Below are positions 51,205-61,503 of a stretch of 64,000 nucleotides of DNA, one piece after another. How positions within the stretch are numbered: position 1 is the first letter of the stretch; every line of letters begins with the position of its first letter. The translations under genes and the position numbers were made by a program. This DNA comes from Ignavibacteriaceae bacterium (GTDB taxonomy: Bacteria > Bacteroidota > Ignavibacteria > Ignavibacteriales > Ignavibacteriaceae), in contig JACZKK010000206.1 in the NCBI GenBank assembly GCA_014860115.1, positions 1-64,000 on the forward strand. The letters run 5' to 3'. The notes under the pieces were generated by a model. The model ran no database searches. It was not told the origin of the DNA and was given only the letters and a program-made list of their open reading frames with translations.

Positions 51205-51933
51205 TTGAGCAGAGAAATACACCGCTGGTTTAGTCCAAACCTAAATAAAGATATGGATCTTGTCGTATACGGACATTACGGTTTTGCATTGTTAATGTTC
51301 CCAACAGCAGCAGCAGATTTTTTGGAATATGAGCGCTTCCAGCTGATTGACACCATCGGTTGGTTCCTTGGTGAAGGCAAGTTAAAAGCTTTTTCAATAA
51401 ACAGCATTAACAATGAAAGCTGGCTTAACAACAATATGCATCCGGCAGATAAAGCAATTCGTCATCAGCAATACAACCGGTACGTGGTTGAAGAAGTAGT
51501 CCCTTTTATCCACAATCATAGTAAAGGACTTGTACCAATTATTACAACCGGTGCTTCTCTTGGTGCATTGCATGCAATTAACAATTTTCTCAGAAGACCT
51601 GATATTTTTTCAGGTACGATAGCAATGAGCGGAAGTTACGATTTGAAGTATTACAGCAAGGGTTACTTTGACGAGAATGTTCACTTTAACTCCCCCGTTC
51701 ACTATTTACCAGGCTGGGGTGATGAATCTATGCTGGAGAAAATGCGTAAAGGAAAAATTATTATTGCATCAGGCCAGGGAGACTACGAAGATCCAAATGC
51801 ATCGAGAAGATTATCTGATATTTTACATTCAAAGGGAGTTAACCACTGGCTGGATTTATGGGGACACGATGTGAAACATGAATGGCCAACCTGGAGGAAG
51901 ATGCTTCCATATTTTTTGAGTAAGTTTAATTAA
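51205..51933 (+). CDS. Alpha/beta-hydrolase, putative esterase family
   Basis: TTGASLGALHAINNFLRRPDIFSGTIAMSGSYD; HDVKHEWPTWRKMLPYFL. Confidence 0.85.
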   Translation: MSREIHRWFSPNLNKDMDLVVYGHYGFALLMFPTAAADFLEYERFQLIDTIGWFLGEGKLKAFSINSINNESWLNNNMHPADKAIRHQQYNRYVVEEVVPFIHNHSKGLVPIITTGASLGALHAINNFLRRPDIFSGTIAMSGSYDLKYYSKGYFDENVHFNSPVHYLPGWGDESMLEKMRKGKIIIASGQGDYEDPNASRRLSDILHSKGVNHWLDLWGHDVKHEWPTWRKMLPYFLSKFN

Positions 51934-51961
51934 ACTTCTTCACCAAAACACTGATTACTAA

Positions 51962-52588
51962 ATGATTACCTGGAAGTCCTTTCTAAAAGATAAAAAAAAC
52001 TTAACTGAATTTGTTATTACGGCAGTAGTTGTAACTGGGGTAATAATAGCTTTCTCACATTTTCTTCATTTTGTTGAGCAGAGAGAAGGAGTAGTATTAA
52101 ACGATCCATTTCTGAACACTTTTAATCCAATTGACCTGACCTGGTTAACTTTTGTATTAATCTATCTCTCATTAATTATTTTTGTTGTCACAACGTTTAA
52201 TAAGCCGGATAAGCTTTTAATAGCATTTCAAGCTTATGGTTTGATGCTAATCTTCAGAACAATTGCAATGTACCTTACCCCCTTTGAAGCCCCCGAAACA
52301 ATACTCCTGCTTAACGATCCTTTTGTTCAGTTTTTTGCAAAAGGAGATATTCTCACTAAAGATTTATTCTTCTCCGGTCACACCGGAACGTTATTCCTGG
52401 TATTTCTTCTCGCAGAAAATAAAACACTGAAAACTATTTTTTTAATATTAACACTACTGGTTGGATCTGCGGTTTTACTGCAGCATGTTCACTATTCAAT
52501 AGATGTTTTTGTGGCGCCGTTCGTTGCTTATGGTGCATATAGAATCATAAAAAAATTACACATTAAGATTTCTAAAGAAACTAAATAA
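51962..52588 (+). CDS. PAP2_C/sphingomyelin-synthase-like membrane protein
   Basis: KDLFFSGHTGTLFL and QHVHYSIDVFVAPFVAYGAYR match the SGHT and HYxxD motifs; multiple TM helices. Confidence 0.75.
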   Translation: MITWKSFLKDKKNLTEFVITAVVVTGVIIAFSHFLHFVEQREGVVLNDPFLNTFNPIDLTWLTFVLIYLSLIIFVVTTFNKPDKLLIAFQAYGLMLIFRTIAMYLTPFEAPETILLLNDPFVQFFAKGDILTKDLFFSGHTGTLFLVFLLAENKTLKTIFLILTLLVGSAVLLQHVHYSIDVFVAPFVAYGAYRIIKKLHIKISKETK

Positions 52589-52607
52589 TAAAACACACAG
52601 AACAAGT

Positions 52608-52943
52608 ATGGAAGAAGAAAAAAAACAAGTTGCAGAGATTGTTAAATTTGTTGAAAAAGATTTCTTAATAAGCGATAACAACTCTCTGATACCTTCCACT
52701 GATCTTGCTTCACTCGAAGAGTTCAGAAAATATCTTACCGAAAAGCTTAAATTTTTGCTCGATGAAAAGTTTGATACGCTGGTCAACATCCTTTACAGAA
52801 TAGATATCAGTGAAAAGAAGTTAAGTCAATTATTTTCTGGTAATAACAGAGATTCAATTCCAGCCTCACTTGCAGATATGATTATTGACCGTCAGCTGGA
52901 AAAACTTAGATTGAGAAAGCTTTATAAAGAGGGAAAACTTTAA
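52608..52943 (+). CDS. Small conserved-looking cytosolic protein
   Basis: 111 aa, 20 bp after the PAP2_C gene, helical and charged. Confidence 0.55.
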   Translation: MEEEKKQVAEIVKFVEKDFLISDNNSLIPSTDLASLEEFRKYLTEKLKFLLDEKFDTLVNILYRIDISEKKLSQLFSGNNRDSIPASLADMIIDRQLEKLRLRKLYKEGKL

Positions 52944-53209
52944 TTATCTCAGTCGATAAATTAATTATTCAGACTCAAGATTATTTGACAAAATTAATTC
53001 TGGACAATTATTCTCCAAACTTTTTCCTATGCATTCCGGCATACCATCATATTGATTCTTGCTAAACTAATGTTTAACTTAAACTAATGACATTAACTTA
53101 TTTGTTTATATGTTAATCACACCCGAGGAAAATCTTAAAATTTATACTCAGTATTCGATAAACTCAGAAGAATTAAACTCCTTTAAACCTAAAAAAGGAA
53201 GAGATTTCC

Positions 53210-55492
53210 ATGGCATTTCTAAATTCTAAAAAGCTTAAAGATCTCCAATCAGAAAATGAAGAGCTCAAAGCATTCATCCAAAGTATAACTGATAAAGAAT
53301 CCCACTTCCGTCAGCTCGATGAACTGCTAAGAAAAGCCAGAGTTGAGTACGCCAACATCACGATAAAAAAAGACCAGACAGTATTAACACTCGAACACCT
53401 CGAAAAAGAGAAAATCAAGCTCAATAACCAAACACAAAAACTTTCCAGTGAAATTGAACAGCTTCGGGAGATGAAGGTCTATGAGCAAAGCCAGATTCAT
53501 AAACTAAGCAGCAATTCAGCAAATCAGCCTAATAAAAATGAAATGGGAATAAAATTTCCTGTATATAAAGAAATTGAGCTGGCTGAAAAACGAAAAAAGG
53601 AACTTGAAAATGAAACCATTGAAATGGAAAAAAGATTTCGAGAGGTTTATCAGAGAGTGCTGCATGTGGAAGGAATGGAGAAGAGTTTAGATCTGAAAAT
53701 TAAAAAGAGAAAAGAAGAAATAAATTCTCTTAATGAAAGAAAGAATGAATTTGGTAAAGAGCAATTGAAAAATTTTACCAGTAGAATAACATCCCTGAAG
53801 GACAATGAGAAGCGAAATCTTCTTGAAATAAAGCAAAAGATACAACAGCTCTCTGACCGTGAGACCGAGTTAAACAATAAATTGCAAATTCGTAACAGAG
53901 AATTACAGGAAATAGAAAATAAAATTAGGCAAAAAAGATCGATCAGCGGAGAAGAAGCCGGTAGTAAATTACTTTCTTTAATAGCTGAAGAGCAGAATCT
54001 CCTTGATTCAATTGAATTAAAAAAGAAATCTCTTTCTGAGCTGGAGGGATCAATTCTTTCACTTAAGGCAGAACGAAATAAAATTACAGACGAAATTAAT
54101 CGAGTTGATAATGCATCAAAGAGTGATAAGTTAAAATTTGAAGATGAGACTGCCGGATCAAAATTAGCACCTGCGGAAATACTACATTTTGAAAAAGAAG
54201 CTAATACAATACAGGGAGTAATTAAGGCGTTAAAAGAAGAAGAGCAAAAGATCAGGACATCAATTGAACAACTTAGTCAATCAGAGGGACTTAAGAGGAG
54301 ACATATCTCGCAGTTAAATGATGAGCTTTCTTCAAAAGAAATTCAGTTTGCTTCTCTTGAAAAGGATTATGGAACAAAGTCCAGCAGATTAAATGAGATA
54401 TCGTTCAAGAATAAACTCATACTTGAGGAGTTAGCTACCAAGACGAATGAACTTTCATTGGCAGAAAATACTCTGAAATCAAAAACCAGTAGGCTGAACG
54501 AACTCACTGGTGAACTAAACCACGTAGAAAAAAAACTAATCAATGTTAAAAGCGAATTGTCAGAAAAGGATTATGAAAAATCCGAGATTGAGGAAAAGAT
54601 TAAAAGCGCCAGTGATAAATGGATAAAGCTTGATGATTACTATAAAAAAATAAAAGATGTTGTCCCTTTGCTGGAAAAAAGAAAGGACGAAATTCAGCTA
54701 AGCAATAGTATGTTCGAGAAACGCTTTTCCGATATGTTCAAGCATTACAGTACGCAAATGGGCGAGATGTATAAAAAGAAAAACCTTTTGGAACAGATGC
54801 TCATCAAAAAAGAGCATGACGTAAACGAAAAAGATCAAGCGCTGCTGGATAAGTTAACGGCTCTTGATGAAGCTGAAAAAGTTCTTTCTATCCGACAAAC
54901 CGAAGCCGAATCAATTGAAAACTTATTGAAAACAATTAATGAACAAAAGGAATTGCTTGCAAGTGAAATCACATTATTAGAGAACAGGAGTGTTGAAAAG
55001 AAAATTCAGAACAAAGAACTAACTATTGAAAGCGAACTTTACCATAAAAAATTAGTTGAGTTTGAAAATGGACTAAAAGAACTTTTCCATAAGTCAGAGG
55101 AGCGTTTTAGCAAAAACACCGAGCAAAAGACCAGGCTGGAAAGTGAAATAAGGGAGTACGAGCACAGGCTTAACGAATTGAACAGGGGCATCAAGGATTC
55201 AATAGAGGAGCATTTAAAACTCCGAAGTACTATTAGCAAAATAAAAATTGAACACGAGGAACACCGGTTAGCAATAAATAAATTAGCTTCGGTTAAGAAG
55301 AAACTCGAAGATGAAATTAACAAGCACCAGGTGGTAATAGATAAATACACAAAGATAAAAGAAAAGATAAGGCAGGAACAGAACCTGATTAAGATGAAAA
55401 GAGAACTTTTTGTGTCAAATAAGTCCTCCAACCAAAGCGACGAAGAGCAAAAAACTTTTAATCCTTATAGCCCAAATTGGATTAAGCTCTGA
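53210..55492 (+). CDS. Long coiled-coil (SMC-like arm) protein
   Basis: 760 aa of near-continuous charged heptads; no ATPase motifs seen. Confidence 0.8.
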   Translation: MAFLNSKKLKDLQSENEELKAFIQSITDKESHFRQLDELLRKARVEYANITIKKDQTVLTLEHLEKEKIKLNNQTQKLSSEIEQLREMKVYEQSQIHKLSSNSANQPNKNEMGIKFPVYKEIELAEKRKKELENETIEMEKRFREVYQRVLHVEGMEKSLDLKIKKRKEEINSLNERKNEFGKEQLKNFTSRITSLKDNEKRNLLEIKQKIQQLSDRETELNNKLQIRNRELQEIENKIRQKRSISGEEAGSKLLSLIAEEQNLLDSIELKKKSLSELEGSILSLKAERNKITDEINRVDNASKSDKLKFEDETAGSKLAPAEILHFEKEANTIQGVIKALKEEEQKIRTSIEQLSQSEGLKRRHISQLNDELSSKEIQFASLEKDYGTKSSRLNEISFKNKLILEELATKTNELSLAENTLKSKTSRLNELTGELNHVEKKLINVKSELSEKDYEKSEIEEKIKSASDKWIKLDDYYKKIKDVVPLLEKRKDEIQLSNSMFEKRFSDMFKHYSTQMGEMYKKKNLLEQMLIKKEHDVNEKDQALLDKLTALDEAEKVLSIRQTEAESIENLLKTINEQKELLASEITLLENRSVEKKIQNKELTIESELYHKKLVEFENGLKELFHKSEERFSKNTEQKTRLESEIREYEHRLNELNRGIKDSIEEHLKLRSTISKIKIEHEEHRLAINKLASVKKKLEDEINKHQVVIDKYTKIKEKIRQEQNLIKMKRELFVSNKSSNQSDEEQKTFNPYSPNWIKL

Positions 55493-55594
55493 TATAATTT
55501 CAGTTCAATTTATTCAATTGCCCTTGTGAGTTTGATCCACTCTGTAATTTATACAATGTATTAACCCAATATTGAATAACACCAGAGAAATTTT

Positions 55595-56935
55595 ATGTTG
55601 AAAAAATATATCCTCGTTTTAGTTTATTTACTTCTCATTTCCTTATTTCCACTAACCGCCACTGCTCAAGAATTTACACCACCTGACTGGAGTTATAACA
55701 ATGCAATCTATGAAGTAAACATCAGGCAATACACCGAAGAAGGAACAATTAAAGCATTTGAAAAACATTTGCCCAGATTAAAAGAACTGGGTGCTGATAT
55801 ATTGTGGTTGATGCCAATTCATCCAATCGGAGAAAAGAATAGAAAAGGAACACTCGGCAGCTATTATTCAGTTAAAGATTATAAAGCTGTAAATCCGGAA
55901 TTCGGCACTCTGGAGGAATTTAAGTCTTTAGTGAAGATGATTCATAAGATGGGGATGTATGTTATTATTGATTGGGTTGCTAATCATACTGCATGGGATC
56001 ATCAATGGATTGAAGAGCATCCGGAGTTTTATACACAGGACTCACTCGGAAACATTATCTCTCCAAACCATGATTGGACCGATGTTGCTGATTTGAACTT
56101 TGATAATAGAGAGCTCTGGTCTGAAATGATTGATGCGTTAAAGTCCTGGGTTGAAAAGTGTGATATTGACGGATACCGATGCGATGTTGCGGGCATGGTC
56201 CCAACTGAATTCTGGATTGAAGCAAGAACTGAATTGGAAAAAGTTAAACATGTTTTTATGCTTGCTGAGTGGGATACACCAGAAGTTCATCTTGCATTTG
56301 ACATGACTTACGATTGGGATCTTCATCACATTCTGAATGGAATTGCTAAAGAGGAAAAGACAGTAATAGATTTAATTGAGCATCTTAATAATGATGTTGA
56401 AGAATTTCCTGCTAATGCCTTTAGAATGCAGTTCACATCAAATCACGATGAGAATAGCTGGAACGGAACTGAGTTCGAAAGATTGGGTGATGGAGTTGAA
56501 GCATTTGCCGTTTTAACGTGTCTTATTCCAGATATGCCCCTTGTATACTCAGGACAGGAAGCTGGAAATAATAAACGTCTTTCCTTTTTCGAAAAGGATT
56601 TGGTTGATTGGAAGGACGATAAATTATTTGATATCTACTCCAGGCTCTTTCAATTAAAAAAGAACAATAAAGCACTTCAGAACGGTACGCTTGGCGGAGA
56701 GATGACCTACATAAAAAGTTCTGATGAGAAAAATATATTTGCATTCTCCAGAAGTGTAGAGAAGGATAAAGTGCTAGCTTTATTTAATCTTTCAAATAAA
56801 CCTGTTGAAGTTGAATTAACCGGGGAATCCCTTCTGGGTAATTTTAAAAACTATTTCACTGGAAAGCTTGAGACATTTTCAGGCAAGGAATCATTTGAAT
56901 TAAATCCCTGGGAATACCGGGTTTATACTAAATAA
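55595..56935 (+). CDS. Secreted GH13 alpha-amylase-family enzyme
   Basis: GADILWLMPIHPIGEKNRKGTLGSYYSVKDY, CDIDGYRCDVAGMVP, MLAEWDTPEVH, FTSNHDENSW. Confidence 0.93.
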   Translation: MLKKYILVLVYLLLISLFPLTATAQEFTPPDWSYNNAIYEVNIRQYTEEGTIKAFEKHLPRLKELGADILWLMPIHPIGEKNRKGTLGSYYSVKDYKAVNPEFGTLEEFKSLVKMIHKMGMYVIIDWVANHTAWDHQWIEEHPEFYTQDSLGNIISPNHDWTDVADLNFDNRELWSEMIDALKSWVEKCDIDGYRCDVAGMVPTEFWIEARTELEKVKHVFMLAEWDTPEVHLAFDMTYDWDLHHILNGIAKEEKTVIDLIEHLNNDVEEFPANAFRMQFTSNHDENSWNGTEFERLGDGVEAFAVLTCLIPDMPLVYSGQEAGNNKRLSFFEKDLVDWKDDKLFDIYSRLFQLKKNNKALQNGTLGGEMTYIKSSDEKNIFAFSRSVEKDKVLALFNLSNKPVEVELTGESLLGNFKNYFTGKLETFSGKESFELNPWEYRVYTK

Positions 56936-57148
56936 GATTCGTAACCTTTGATTCGGCTAGTGTTGCTTTCTGTTTCCATCAATGAATAATTCTTTAGACA
57001 CTAAATATGCGTGTGATTAATATCATCATATAACGCCCTCATTTTTATCTATTAAATTAACTTTCCTGATAAGAAATCATCCTTAATTCATTTGTCGTCC
57101 CGGCAAGGATTTTGACCGTCCGGTACCATAACGAAGGATGATCCAAAA

Positions 57149-57823
57149 ATGAAAACGAATATTACAATATTAACAACAGCAATCTTCTTACTAACAGCCA
57201 GCTATTTAGTAGCGCAGCCCTCATTCAGTTTCTATTTCACCACAGCATTTCCGGTTAATGACTACCGGTTATTAGATAGTGAGGAAGGTTATGGTGGTAA
57301 TCTTGAAATGTTTTTTATCTCTCCTTCCAAACAGAAACCACTTGGAGTAGGAATCAGTCTTTCTTACTTTGGACAGGGGCTTTTCTTTTATGAAGATTAC
57401 TGTGATTGTGAAACTTACCTGAGTAATAATCGTGCAAATAATTTTACTAATGCTCACCTTGTCTTTCAATTAGCACCAACAGGTGGAACAGTCAGACCAT
57501 ATTTAGAAACACTCTTCGGTGGGAGTTATATTTTTTCGAACTCACAAATTTTTACTCCTGATTACATTCCCGTTTCATTATATATTGATGATTGGGCATG
57601 GAGCTACGGGATTGGAGGGGGATTTAAAATTTTGCTTGGAGCAGACGACGACAGTGGCTCATTATATCTTGATTTAAAGGGAAGATATCTGATGAGTTCC
57701 GATGTAAGTATTTTGGATCGTAACTCAATCCGCTATGCCAATAATGGTTTCTACTATACCGTAAATGAAACTCAATTAAATTTTGTGGCTGTCCAGATTG
57801 GAGTGATCTTCTATTTCAGGTAA
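57149..57823 (+). CDS. Predicted outer-membrane beta-barrel protein
   Basis: Signal peptide (SYLVAQ), strand pattern, C-terminal FYFR. Confidence 0.6.
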   Translation: MKTNITILTTAIFLLTASYLVAQPSFSFYFTTAFPVNDYRLLDSEEGYGGNLEMFFISPSKQKPLGVGISLSYFGQGLFFYEDYCDCETYLSNNRANNFTNAHLVFQLAPTGGTVRPYLETLFGGSYIFSNSQIFTPDYIPVSLYIDDWAWSYGIGGGFKILLGADDDSGSLYLDLKGRYLMSSDVSILDRNSIRYANNGFYYTVNETQLNFVAVQIGVIFYFR

Positions 57824-57835
57824 AAGCTTCCCAAA

Positions 57836-57856
57836 GCCCTCCCCTTCGGGGAGGGC
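57836..57856. terminator. Strong GC-rich hairpin between convergent genes
   Basis: GCCCTCCCCttcGGGGAGGGC. Confidence 0.65.
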
Positions 57857-57868
57857 CGGGAGGGGCCT

Positions 57869-59293
57869 TTAATAACTATCCTCCTCAATACTCTTCTCAA
57901 TAACCTTTCCATACTTTGCAACTATATCTTTTATCTCATCAGCTTTACCGATTAACACAAACTGTAAATTTTCCTTTGGAAAATAATTTTTTATCAGCTC
58001 GTTTGCTCTTTCAACAGTCAATCCGTTCACTTCATTTTCAAAATCATTAATGATAGAATCGTCAAGTCCATAAATAAATTTCTGCGCCAAGAATCCGGAT
58101 AGAGATGCAGCCGTTTCATAATCTGGAGGAAACTGTCCCTTCACATAATTCTTCGCTGAAAGTAATGTTTCTTCATCGATGCCTTTTTCAAATAACCTGT
58201 TGTATGTTTTAAGAGCAAGGTCAATTGCGGCTTCCGTGTTTTTTGTTTGTGTGAATGTGCTGATATAGAAAGTGCCTGTGAGTTTATATTGAGCAAATCT
58301 GCTTCTGGCCCCGTACGTGAGCCCGGCATTTACCCTTAGCTCGTCGTTAAGCCAGGAAGTAAATCTTCCGCCGAGAATTGTGTTAATGACATCTAGCTGA
58401 GTCTGGTCTTCATTATTCATTGTTGTACCATAGCTGCCAATCAGAAAAGTTGTTTCGGTTGCATTTTCCTTGTTGATAAGATAAGCCGAAGCTGATTCAA
58501 AAGGTGTGTTATCAGCTTTCAAATCTGAAATTAATTTCTGTCTTTGATTCTTCCATCCGCCAAAGTATTCTGCAATCAGTTTTTTCATATCAGTAGAATT
58601 GAAATCTCCCACCAAAGCAATCGCAGTACTTTCGGGTCTGTAATTAGTTTGATAAAACTCTTGTACTTTTTCGACCGAGATACTTCCAATTCCAGTTTTC
58701 GTTCCGTTCACCGGATTTCCATAAGGTGAATCACCGAAAATGTGTTTGTTAAAATAGCTGCCAATGACAGAACGTGGACTTTCCTTTGCCTGGTCAAGTT
58801 CTGCAATCCATCTTTGTTTTCTTTTTTCTATTTCAGATTCAGGGAAGGATGGATTTAAGATAATCTCCTTAATTACAGGAAAAAGTTTTTCTGTGTTATC
58901 CTTAATAAATTGCGTATACAAACCTGAGAAATCAGCATTTGCATATGTGCTGATATTACTCCCATAAAAATTGAAGAGTGAATCAATCTGTGATTTTGAA
59001 TAGTTGGTGGTTCCAAATCGCAAAGCCTCTGCCGTGAATGATGCAACGCCTGAGGTTGAGCCATCTTTAATAACTCCTCCATCAAATACTGCGGAGAATG
59101 AAATCAAAGGAACATCCTTCTTCTCCATTAAATAAACAGTCAAACCGTTATCTAAAGTGACAGTTTCATATTCCGGTAATTTGAACTGAGCCAAAGAAAT
59201 TGAACTCAGAATGATTAAGAACGTAAACCAGAAAAGAATTAACCGGCCTCCTCCTCTTCCATCAACTATTATCCATCTTTCATTTGCTTTCAT
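57869..59293 (-). CDS. M16-family peptidase homologue lacking HxxEH (probably inactive partner)
   Basis: M16 fold-like sequence (KRKQRWIAELDQAKESPRSV, YRPESTAIALVGDF); HxxEH position reads 'SFTAEALRFG'. Confidence 0.85.
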   Translation of the reverse strand: MKANERWIIVDGRGGGRLILFWFTFLIILSSISLAQFKLPEYETVTLDNGLTVYLMEKKDVPLISFSAVFDGGVIKDGSTSGVASFTAEALRFGTTNYSKSQIDSLFNFYGSNISTYANADFSGLYTQFIKDNTEKLFPVIKEIILNPSFPESEIEKRKQRWIAELDQAKESPRSVIGSYFNKHIFGDSPYGNPVNGTKTGIGSISVEKVQEFYQTNYRPESTAIALVGDFNSTDMKKLIAEYFGGWKNQRQKLISDLKADNTPFESASAYLINKENATETTFLIGSYGTTMNNEDQTQLDVINTILGGRFTSWLNDELRVNAGLTYGARSRFAQYKLTGTFYISTFTQTKNTEAAIDLALKTYNRLFEKGIDEETLLSAKNYVKGQFPPDYETAASLSGFLAQKFIYGLDDSIINDFENEVNGLTVERANELIKNYFPKENLQFVLIGKADEIKDIVAKYGKVIEKSIEEDSY

Positions 59294-60597
59294 TGTTCTT
59301 CCTCCGTATTCAGTATTCCTACTGTTCTGTTTTGCTCTGTGAAATATTCTCCGGCAACTCTCTTGATATCATCCACTGTTACTTTTTTATAATCATCAGG
59401 TGCGGTAAAAAGCTTTTTGTAATCACCAAAGAATAATTCATACGTGCCAATTGTATTTGATAAACCGCTTATAGTTTCCATAGTTCTGTAAAATTCCATC
59501 AACTTTTGGTTTTTTACTTTCTGCAATTCATTTTCATTTATTCCTTCGTCAATGAGCTTTGCTACTTCATCAAGTATAGCTTTTTCAAGTTCAGAAGCCT
59601 TAACAGCATCATTACAAACTCCATAAAAATAAAATAGTGTCGGGTCGAAAGCATCACCATAATATGTGCCGACTTCAAGCGCAAGCTGATTCTCTTCAAC
59701 GAGCGAGCTGTATAGTCTGGATGATCGTCCCTGTGATAAAATTGAACTCAGCAAATCAAGCGTGTAATAATCATCACTTCCAGTTTGAGGAACGTGGTAA
59801 GTTATTAACAAGTACGGTGATGGAACTTCTCGCTGAACGAATACTCTTCTTTCTCCGGTTTGAGGTGGTTCGACTGTGTGAACTTTCCGGGGCTTTGGTC
59901 CGGCAGGAATTGGTTCAAAATATTTTTGCGCCAGACTTTTTACTTCATCTAATTTCACATCACCGGAAATTACAACCAGACAGTTATTCGGTGCGTAGTA
60001 AGTGTGAAAATAATTTTCAAGATCCTGCTTCGTCCAGTTTTTTATATCTGACTCCCATCCAATCACCGGCCACATATACGGATGAGCAACGAAAGCTGTT
60101 GCCTGAATCTCCTGCCATAGCTGTTCCAGAGGATTATTCTCCAGTCCGGTTGATCGTTCAGAAAGAATTACACCGCGTTCACTTTCAATCATCACGGTAT
60201 CAAAATTTAGATGTGCAATTCTATCAGCTTCAAGATCAAATATTACTTCAAGCGCAGATTTTGGAAACCAATTTGTGTAAGCGGTGATGTTTTCGGAAGT
60301 GTACGCGTTATTTGCTCCGCCGTTTGCTTCCATCACGCGGTCGAATTGTTTCGGTCCGTACTTCTTTGCACCGTTGAACATCATATGCTCAAAGAAGTGT
60401 GAGATGCCGGTTATGCCGATATATTCATTGCGCGAACCGACTTTATAAAACAAATACATATTTGCATTTGGGATTGCACTATTCTCAAGAACTAAAATTT
60501 TCATCCTGTTCTTAAGAGTAAAAGTATGAACATCATCTGCAGAAATCTGTGCAAAGAGTGATGTTGCAGAGATGAGAAGAATTACGATAAGTTTCAT
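59290..60597 (-). CDS. M16-family zinc peptidase (active subunit)
   Basis: GISHFFEHMMFNGAKKYGPKQFD (HxxEH); 4-bp overlap with partner. Confidence 0.92.
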   Translation of the reverse strand: MKLIVILLISATSLFAQISADDVHTFTLKNRMKILVLENSAIPNANMYLFYKVGSRNEYIGITGISHFFEHMMFNGAKKYGPKQFDRVMEANGGANNAYTSENITAYTNWFPKSALEVIFDLEADRIAHLNFDTVMIESERGVILSERSTGLENNPLEQLWQEIQATAFVAHPYMWPVIGWESDIKNWTKQDLENYFHTYYAPNNCLVVISGDVKLDEVKSLAQKYFEPIPAGPKPRKVHTVEPPQTGERRVFVQREVPSPYLLITYHVPQTGSDDYYTLDLLSSILSQGRSSRLYSSLVEENQLALEVGTYYGDAFDPTLFYFYGVCNDAVKASELEKAILDEVAKLIDEGINENELQKVKNQKLMEFYRTMETISGLSNTIGTYELFFGDYKKLFTAPDDYKKVTVDDIKRVAGEYFTEQNRTVGILNTEEEQ

Positions 60598-60637
60598 ATA
60601 ATTTATCCGGAATTTTGTTGAATTTGTATTTCACCGT

Positions 60638-60727
60638 CATCCTGAATCTTGTCCTGAACTTGCCGCCCTTGGCGAGCCTCGCTCAGAAAATGAGCCGGTT
60701 TCAGGATCTGCATTTATTTCAGGATTT
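60638..60727. repeat. Complex intergenic inverted repeat with inner insertion
   Basis: catcctgaatcttgtcctgaacttgcc...tgagccggtttcaggatctg...tttcaggat. Confidence 0.5.
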
Positions 60728-61115
60728 AAAATGCTACTACAAAAATAATGATTGTCTGGTTATCTTGTAGTAGAAAGTGATGGGTGGTGTTGCCATGAAT
60801 ATTACGAATTAACAATAATATTTTCCCACATAAAGTTCGTGACAATTAGTGCAATTGGTGGCAATTTTTCAGTTAATAAAAGAAGTGATAAGCATCTCCA
60901 AATTATTTACTCAATCAATTGTATTTTTACTTTGGTTGTCACTGACGATTCTGTGACAAAAAACTTAAAATCTTTATATCTTAAAACTGCAAACACTTAA
61001 AAAAATATTCTTCTACAAACTAACTGGACTGAACTTTCTGCTCGTTCTGATTTTTATAGTTTTATCTTTTTATACTCCTTTTGCAGTTCCGTTCCTATTT
61101 CTGCTTACGAGCAAT

Positions 61116-61478
61116 TTGTTTGATATTCTCGGTTATCATTTTACTTTAATACGCAGAACCACCACAATGCCCGAACAAGAAATAATTAAAGCTTACAGGA
61201 TAATCCAACTTATGTTTGATGTTATGCTGCTGATAATTTTAGGTTTGTTGTTTGGATGGGTGTCGGCTTTTTGCTGCGCAATATTAAAATTCTTTGGCGT
61301 GCAAGATGTTACTTATTACATTTTTCTGCGGAAGTCTTTACCGCAAGAATGGCATTGGCTAAATTGGACACCGCTAGGCTCAGTAAAAAAAATATTAACA
61401 AAGAATGAAGTTGTCGCACAAGCAATTACTGGAGTGATTATTTCTTATGGAATACTTTTACTTTATTTAAAGTTCTAA
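61116..61478 (+). CDS. Small membrane protein; true N-terminus unclear
   Basis: TTG start in track; open frame continues upstream to ~60969 with a hydrophobic segment (LNFLLVLIFIVLSFYTPFAVPFLFLLTSNL). Confidence 0.5.
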   Translation: MFDILGYHFTLIRRTTTMPEQEIIKAYRIIQLMFDVMLLIILGLLFGWVSAFCCAILKFFGVQDVTYYIFLRKSLPQEWHWLNWTPLGSVKKILTKNEVVAQAITGVIISYGILLLYLKF

Positions 61479-61503
61479 AAACATATAATCAAAAGGAGCG
61501 CTG

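Noticed and set aside
59637-60287. 216-aa + strand ORF
   Set aside because: Fully antisense to the clear M16 protease; no recognisable motif and no start context.
60752-61000. 82-aa + ORF before the small membrane protein
   Set aside because: No RBS, no family resemblance, odd composition; likely chance.
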